From an uncultured Bacteroidales bacterium (GTDB taxonomy: Bacteria > Bacteroidota > Bacteroidia > Bacteroidales > UBA932): a stretch of 56,742 nucleotides of DNA. Position 1 is the first letter of the stretch. Each line of letters starts with the position of its first letter. This document shows positions 53,656 through 56,742 of the stretch, piece by piece. Position numbers and translations under genes: made by a program. A model generated the notes under the pieces. It was not told the DNA's origin and did not search any database. It saw only the letters and a list, made by a program, of their open reading frames with translations. Where the stretch lies: assembly GCA_905235995.1 (NCBI GenBank), contig CAJONI010000043.1, forward strand, positions 1 through 56,742, read 5' to 3'.

Positions 53656-54656
53656 AGCAGGGGGGTGAGGATATGGATCAGCTGGGCGGTCTCGAGCAGG
53701 AAACCGTCGTGGCCGAAATGCGAGTTTAAACGTTTATAAACGGCTCCGGGGATATACGGAGCCCAGGTTTCTATCTCTGAGGGAAGGAAGATTCCGTCGG
53801 TGTCGATCGACGCCACGAGCACGTTTGCCTGTATGCGTCCCAGCGCTGCTGCCACACCGCCGCGCCCGCGCCCGGCGTTGTGGCTGTCCACCGCGTTGCA
53901 CAGATAGTGGTAGCAGTAGGCGTCGAAATTGCGCCTGACGAGCTTCTCGCCCTGGTAGCGCTCGTAAGATGCGGCCCTGGAGGCGAAGAGCGTGTCGTCG
54001 TCGGGTTCGGCCTGGGTGAGGCCATAACCCTCGAAGCAGCGGTAGGTCACGAGAGCCTGGGCGCGGGCGCAGCGCAGCCCGAGGGCTCCGCCGGCAAGCG
54101 ACTCCGCGGCGCGGAACGAAGGGTCGGCTTCCAATGCCATGCGCTGGGTCTCCATGGTGGCGGAGAGCCAGGGTGATACGCGCGGGGCGGTGGCGATGAA
54201 AGCGGCATTTACGAACACGTCGGGCTCGGTGATAGCCCATTCCACTGCCTGGAACCCGCCGATGGAACTGCCTACGAGCAGATCTATCTTCTTGATACCT
54301 AGCGCCAGCCGCACTGCGCGCATGGTGGCTACCATGTCGCGGACCGTCACCGCCGGGAAATCGAAGAAGAAGGGCCTGCCGGTCGAGGGATCGAGGGAGG
54401 CGGGGGAGGAGGAGCCGTAGGGCGAGGCCAGCATGTTTACGCACACTATCCTCTGCTTCTCGGTATCGAAGAACTTGCCGGGGCCCACCATCTCGGGCCA
54501 CCAGTCTTCCGGGTCGCTGTTGGCGGTCAGTGCGTGGCAGATCCAGACGACCGGGCCGTCCTTGGCCTCGGAGGTATGGTATACGACTTTTACCTGAGGG
54601 AGCCGTCCGCCCGCCTCGAAGCTGAAGTCGTCGATATAAAGTTCGTGCCTTGTCAT
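53643..54656 (-). CDS. metX: homoserine O-acetyltransferase (MetX family)
   Basis: A 337-aa alpha/beta hydrolase-fold acyltransferase for methionine synthesis. Nucleophile Ser131 lies in VGSSIGGFQAVEW (GGSMGGMQ in many homologues), the conserved NMLASPYGSSSPASLDPSTGRPF is near residue 74, and catalytic His is in FGHDGFLLE near the C-terminus, with IDTDGIF holding the likely Asp. Acetyl versus succinyl specificity cannot be decided by eye, but pairing with an O-acetylhomoserine sulfhydrylase suggests acetyl. It overlaps metY by 4 bp and thrA by 13 bp. Confidence 0.92.
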   Translation of the reverse strand: MTRHELYIDDFSFEAGGRLPQVKVVYHTSEAKDGPVVWICHALTANSDPEDWWPEMVGPGKFFDTEKQRIVCVNMLASPYGSSSPASLDPSTGRPFFFDFPAVTVRDMVATMRAVRLALGIKKIDLLVGSSIGGFQAVEWAITEPDVFVNAAFIATAPRVSPWLSATMETQRMALEADPSFRAAESLAGGALGLRCARAQALVTYRCFEGYGLTQAEPDDDTLFASRAASYERYQGEKLVRRNFDAYCYHYLCNAVDSHNAGRGRGGVAAALGRIQANVLVASIDTDGIFLPSEIETWAPYIPGAVYKRLNSHFGHDGFLLETAQLIHILTPLLCKS

Positions 54657-55942
54657 GCCTTGTGGGCGGCTTCCAGGGCCTGGGCGATGTCGTCGATGAT
54701 ATCATCCGCATCCTCCAGGCCTATGCTCAGGCGCATAAGGTCGGGCGCGATGCCGGCGGCGCGCAGCTGTTCGTCGCTTAGCTGGCGGTGGGTGTGCGAG
54801 GCCGGGTGCAGGATGCAGCTGTGGCAGTCGGCCACGTGCGTCTCTATGGTGATGAGACGGAGCGAGTCCATAAACTTCTCGTCGAAGGCGCGGCCTCCCT
54901 TGAGCCCGGCGCACATCACTCCGCAGGTGCCGTTTGGCAGATACTTTTGCGCCTTTGCATAGTCGGCGTCGCCGGGCAGGCCGGGATATTTCACCCACGC
55001 CACGTCGGGATGTTGGGAGAGGAATTCCGCTACCTTCTGTGCGCTCTGGCAGTGTCGGGCCATCCTCACATGGAGCGACTGCAGGCCGAGGTTGAGGTAG
55101 AAGGCGTTCTGGGGGCTCTGTATTGAGCCGAGGTCGCGCATCAGGTGCGTGGTGGCCTTGGTGATGTAGGCTGCGCGGCCGAAGGCCTTGGTATACACCA
55201 GCCCGTGGTACGATGCGTCGGGGGTCGTCAGGCCGGGGAACCTGTCGGCGTGGGCTTCCCAGTCGAAGTTGCCGCTGTCTACGAGTGCGCCGCCCACAGC
55301 TACGCCGTGCCCGTCCATGTATTTGGTTGTGGAATGGGTCACGATATCGGCTCCCCATTCGAAGGGCCGGCAGTTGACGGGGGTGGGGAAGGTGTTGTCC
55401 ACGATCAGCGGCACTCCGTGCTCATGGGCGATGCGGGCGCATTTCTCTATGTCGAGCACTTCCACTCCGGGGTTGGAGAGGGTTTCCGTGAAGAAGAGCC
55501 TGGTCTCGGGGCGGAAGGCCGCGGCTATCTTGTCTTCCGGATCGTCGGCATTGATGAAGCTCACGTGGATGCCCATTTTCTCGAGGCTGACTCCCAGCAG
55601 GTTGAAGGTGCCGCCGTAGATATTGCCTGCGCTCACTATATGGTCGCCTGCTTCGCAGATGTTGAGGCATGCGAAGAGGTTGGCGGCCTGGCCTGAAGAG
55701 GTCAGCATGGCGCCCACTCCGCCTTCGAGGTCGGCGATCTTGGCGGCCACGTAGTCGTTGGTGGGGTTCTGGAGCCTGGTGTAGAAGTAGCCGGTGTCTT
55801 CGAGGTCGAAGAGCCTGCCCATCTGCTCGGAGGTCTCATATTTGAAAGTCGTGCTCTGGATCACCGGGATCTGCCGGGGTTCGCCTTTGCCGGGCTTGTA
55901 GCCTGCATGTACGCAGCGCGTGCCTATGCCTTGTTTTTTCAT
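54653..55942 (-). CDS. metY: O-acetylhomoserine sulfhydrylase (MetY, PLP-dependent)
   Basis: A 429-aa Cys/Met-metabolism PLP enzyme that makes homocysteine from O-acetylhomoserine and sulfide. TRCVHAGYKPG is at the N-terminus, YTRLQNPTNDYVAAKIADLEGG binds the cofactor phosphate, and the Schiff-base lysine is in HSTTKYMDGHG. The ATG at 55942 is chosen because an earlier in-frame TTG (55961-55963) overlaps the -7 box. Cystathionine gamma-synthase-like use is possible, but the length and sequence fit the sulfhydrylase branch. First gene of metY-metX-thrA. Confidence 0.93.
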   Translation of the reverse strand: MKKQGIGTRCVHAGYKPGKGEPRQIPVIQSTTFKYETSEQMGRLFDLEDTGYFYTRLQNPTNDYVAAKIADLEGGVGAMLTSSGQAANLFACLNICEAGDHIVSAGNIYGGTFNLLGVSLEKMGIHVSFINADDPEDKIAAAFRPETRLFFTETLSNPGVEVLDIEKCARIAHEHGVPLIVDNTFPTPVNCRPFEWGADIVTHSTTKYMDGHGVAVGGALVDSGNFDWEAHADRFPGLTTPDASYHGLVYTKAFGRAAYITKATTHLMRDLGSIQSPQNAFYLNLGLQSLHVRMARHCQSAQKVAEFLSQHPDVAWVKYPGLPGDADYAKAQKYLPNGTCGVMCAGLKGGRAFDEKFMDSLRLITIETHVADCHSCILHPASHTHRQLSDEQLRAAGIAPDLMRLSIGLEDADDIIDDIAQALEAAHKA

Positions 55943-55960
55943 CCCTCTTTTTTTGAGATG

Positions 55961-55968
55961 CAAAGATA
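55961..55968 (-). promoter_or_regulatory. -7 promoter box for metY-metX-thrA
   Basis: CAAAGATA on the + strand reads TATCTTTG (TAnnTTTG) on the - strand, 18 nt before the metY start. Confidence 0.65.
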
Positions 55969-56019
55969 CGTCCCTGCAATAAAATGCGCAATAGCCTGTG
56001 AAAAAACGGAAAATATTTC

Positions 56020-56027
56020 TATATTTG
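56020..56027 (+). promoter_or_regulatory. -7 promoter box for lrp
   Basis: TATATTTG matches TAnnTTTG, 36 nt before the lrp start at 56064; the metY promoter faces the other way 52 nt away. Confidence 0.6.
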
Positions 56028-56046
56028 CCAATAATATCGTTAATAA

Positions 56047-56061
56047 TAGAATATTATTCTA
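56047..56061. promoter_or_regulatory. Lrp operator in the lrp leader
   Basis: TAGAATATTATTCTA matches all 15 positions of the E. coli Lrp consensus YAGHAWATTWTDCTR and is a near-perfect palindrome. It lies between the lrp -7 box and the lrp start codon, 2 bases before the ATG, where binding would block transcription of lrp itself. Confidence 0.75.
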
Positions 56062-56063
56062 AA

Positions 56064-56519
56064 ATGCTTGATGAAATAGATAAAAAAATTCTCAGGCTCC
56101 TGCAGGAGGATGCGCGGAGGACCACGAAGGAGCTGGCGGCCGGGGTAAATCTCTCCACCACTCCGGTTTTCGAGCGTCTCAAGCGTCTGGAGCGGGAGGG
56201 CTACATAAAGCAATACGTGGCCATCCTCGACGCGGAGAAGCTGGACCTGGGTTTCGAGGTGTTCTGCTCCGTGAAGCTGAAGCAGATGACTCGCGACGTG
56301 GCCCGCAACTTCACGCGCCTGATCCGCGACATCCCGCAGGTGGCGGAATGCTACAACATCTCCGGCGAATACGATTATCTACTGAAGATCCGTGCCCGCA
56401 GCATGAAGGACTACAACGAGTTCCTGATCAACACCCTCGGCACCATCGACGCCATCGGCAGCGTCCAGTCGTCCTTCGTGATGAACTCCATCAAGCACAG
56501 CTACGGCCTGTACCTCTGA
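56064..56519 (+). CDS. lrp: Lrp/AsnC-family transcriptional regulator
   Basis: A 151-aa regulator. The N-terminal helix-turn-helix is LDEIDKKILRLLQEDARRTTKELAAGVNLSTTPVFERLKRLEREGYI, and the C-terminal RAM ligand domain contains ECYNISGEYDYLLKIRARSMKDYNEFLI. The ATG at 56064 is chosen because the family start MLDEIDKKIL is there; a longer frame from 55998 crosses the promoter. It is divergent from metY-metX-thrA and likely regulates it as well as its own gene in response to an amino acid; the ligand is not known. Confidence 0.94.
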   Translation: MLDEIDKKILRLLQEDARRTTKELAAGVNLSTTPVFERLKRLEREGYIKQYVAILDAEKLDLGFEVFCSVKLKQMTRDVARNFTRLIRDIPQVAECYNISGEYDYLLKIRARSMKDYNEFLINTLGTIDAIGSVQSSFVMNSIKHSYGLYL

Positions 56520-56583
56520 CCCGGGGTCCCGCTGTTTGCGGGCTCCGCTTTGGCGGGCTTTCCCGTCGCGCGGCAGAACCTTC

Positions 56584-56666
56584 TGCGGGCTCCGCGGCTC
56601 TGGTGTCGCAACGCCTCGCAGAAAAATGCTCGGCTTATGCGAACACCACCCGCCTGCTACGCCCTT
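56584..56666. repeat. approximately 80-nt hairpin repeat, copy 2
   Basis: Nearly identical to 51208-51288. The stem 56602-56610 with 56638-56647 has one bulged base, and its innermost pair is A-T where copy 1 has G-C, a change on both sides that keeps pairing. The 223-bp stretch from 56520 to the window end holds no gene; besides this element it has a second partial GCGGGCTCCGC at 56538-56548. Confidence 0.82.
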
Positions 56667-56712
56667 GTCACCATCGTTGGTGCACCATTGTCGCCATCGT
56701 TGGTGCACCCCT
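56667..56712. repeat. tandem 23-nt direct repeat with GGTGCACC palindrome
   Basis: Two adjacent units, 56667-56689 and 56690-56712, differ at a few bases; each contains CCATCGTTGGTGCACC, whose end GGTGCACC is self-complementary. Confidence 0.75.
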
Positions 56713-56714
56713 TC

Positions 56715-56742
56715 CGTCATCCCGGGCTTGACCCGGGATCTC
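56715..56742. repeat. dispersed palindrome, copy 6 (at window edge)
   Basis: Arms atcccggg at 56719-56726 and cccgggat at 56732-56739 with loop cttga; best match to the family consensus CGTCATSCCGGRCTTGA followed by YCCGGSATCTC. The window ends inside or just after it. Confidence 0.85.

Noticed and set aside
56528-56542. CCCGC/GCGGG stem after lrp as a terminator
   Set aside because: 5-bp stem without a T run; could be part of the repeat region instead.

Overview
The window comes from a GC-rich member of the Bacteroidota, most likely order Bacteroidales. Support comes from the TAnnTTTG-type -7 promoter boxes upstream of many genes, the lack of Shine-Dalgarno sequences, GH92 and GH125 mannosidases, DUF4831-like and BT_3928-like proteins, a Bacteroidota-style ATP synthase operon (atpD-C-B-E-F-H-A-G, with a short epsilon subunit and an extended subunit a), and an ECF sigma factor coupled to a beta-barrel protein. 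I recognise no tRNA, rRNA, CRISPR array, insertion sequence or phage gene. Coding density is very high, and no gap reaches 300 bases.

Region by region. Positions 1-2503 hold the 3' part of a gene in which an M3 metallopeptidase is fused in frame to a GH125 alpha-1,6-mannosidase. Positions 2519-19823 hold an aryl-polyene/flexirubin-like lipid biosynthesis and export cluster in three transcription units. A leftward unit encodes a KS, a FAD oxidoreductase and a ketoreductase. A rightward unit runs from an ACP to two hydrolases. A second leftward unit encodes two extended KS proteins, a PlsC-like acyltransferase, an MMPL exporter and an ACP-AMP ligase fusion. No tyrosine ammonia-lyase and no DarA/DarB-type dialkylresorcinol enzymes are present here. 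A divergent acyltransferase follows. Positions 21040-31050 hold yifB, an ECF sigma factor with an envelope-spanning barrel protein, a TPR protein, an EnvC-like protein, folP, tmk, a DoxX-like protein and a glycosyltransferase. Positions 31108-32237 hold rpsF-rpsR-rplI with a leader hairpin. Positions 32317-40021 hold a transglutaminase lipoprotein, a GH92 mannosidase, a DUF4831-like protein and PepD. Positions 40038-46606 hold the complete F1Fo ATP synthase operon. Positions 46758-50186 hold a sugar transporter, a ROK glucokinase and a lactonase-like propeller protein. Positions 50197-56519 hold an aspartate-to-homocysteine pathway locus (metY, metX, thrA, asd) divergent from an Lrp/AsnC regulator.

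Two families of small dispersed repeats run through the window. One is a 27-28 nt palindrome with an 8-bp stem and 5-nt loop, in six copies, one of which lies in frame inside the FAD oxidoreductase gene. The other is an approximately 80-nt hairpin element in two copies, one of which would be in the asd mRNA leader.

The most interesting observations are: the complementary half-sites of the two hotdog dehydratases; the KS proteins fused to chain-length-factor-like domains; the peptidase-mannosidase fusion; the palindrome inserted in a protein gene; the paired hairpin element with a compensatory base change; and a perfect match to the E. coli Lrp operator consensus just before the lrp start codon.
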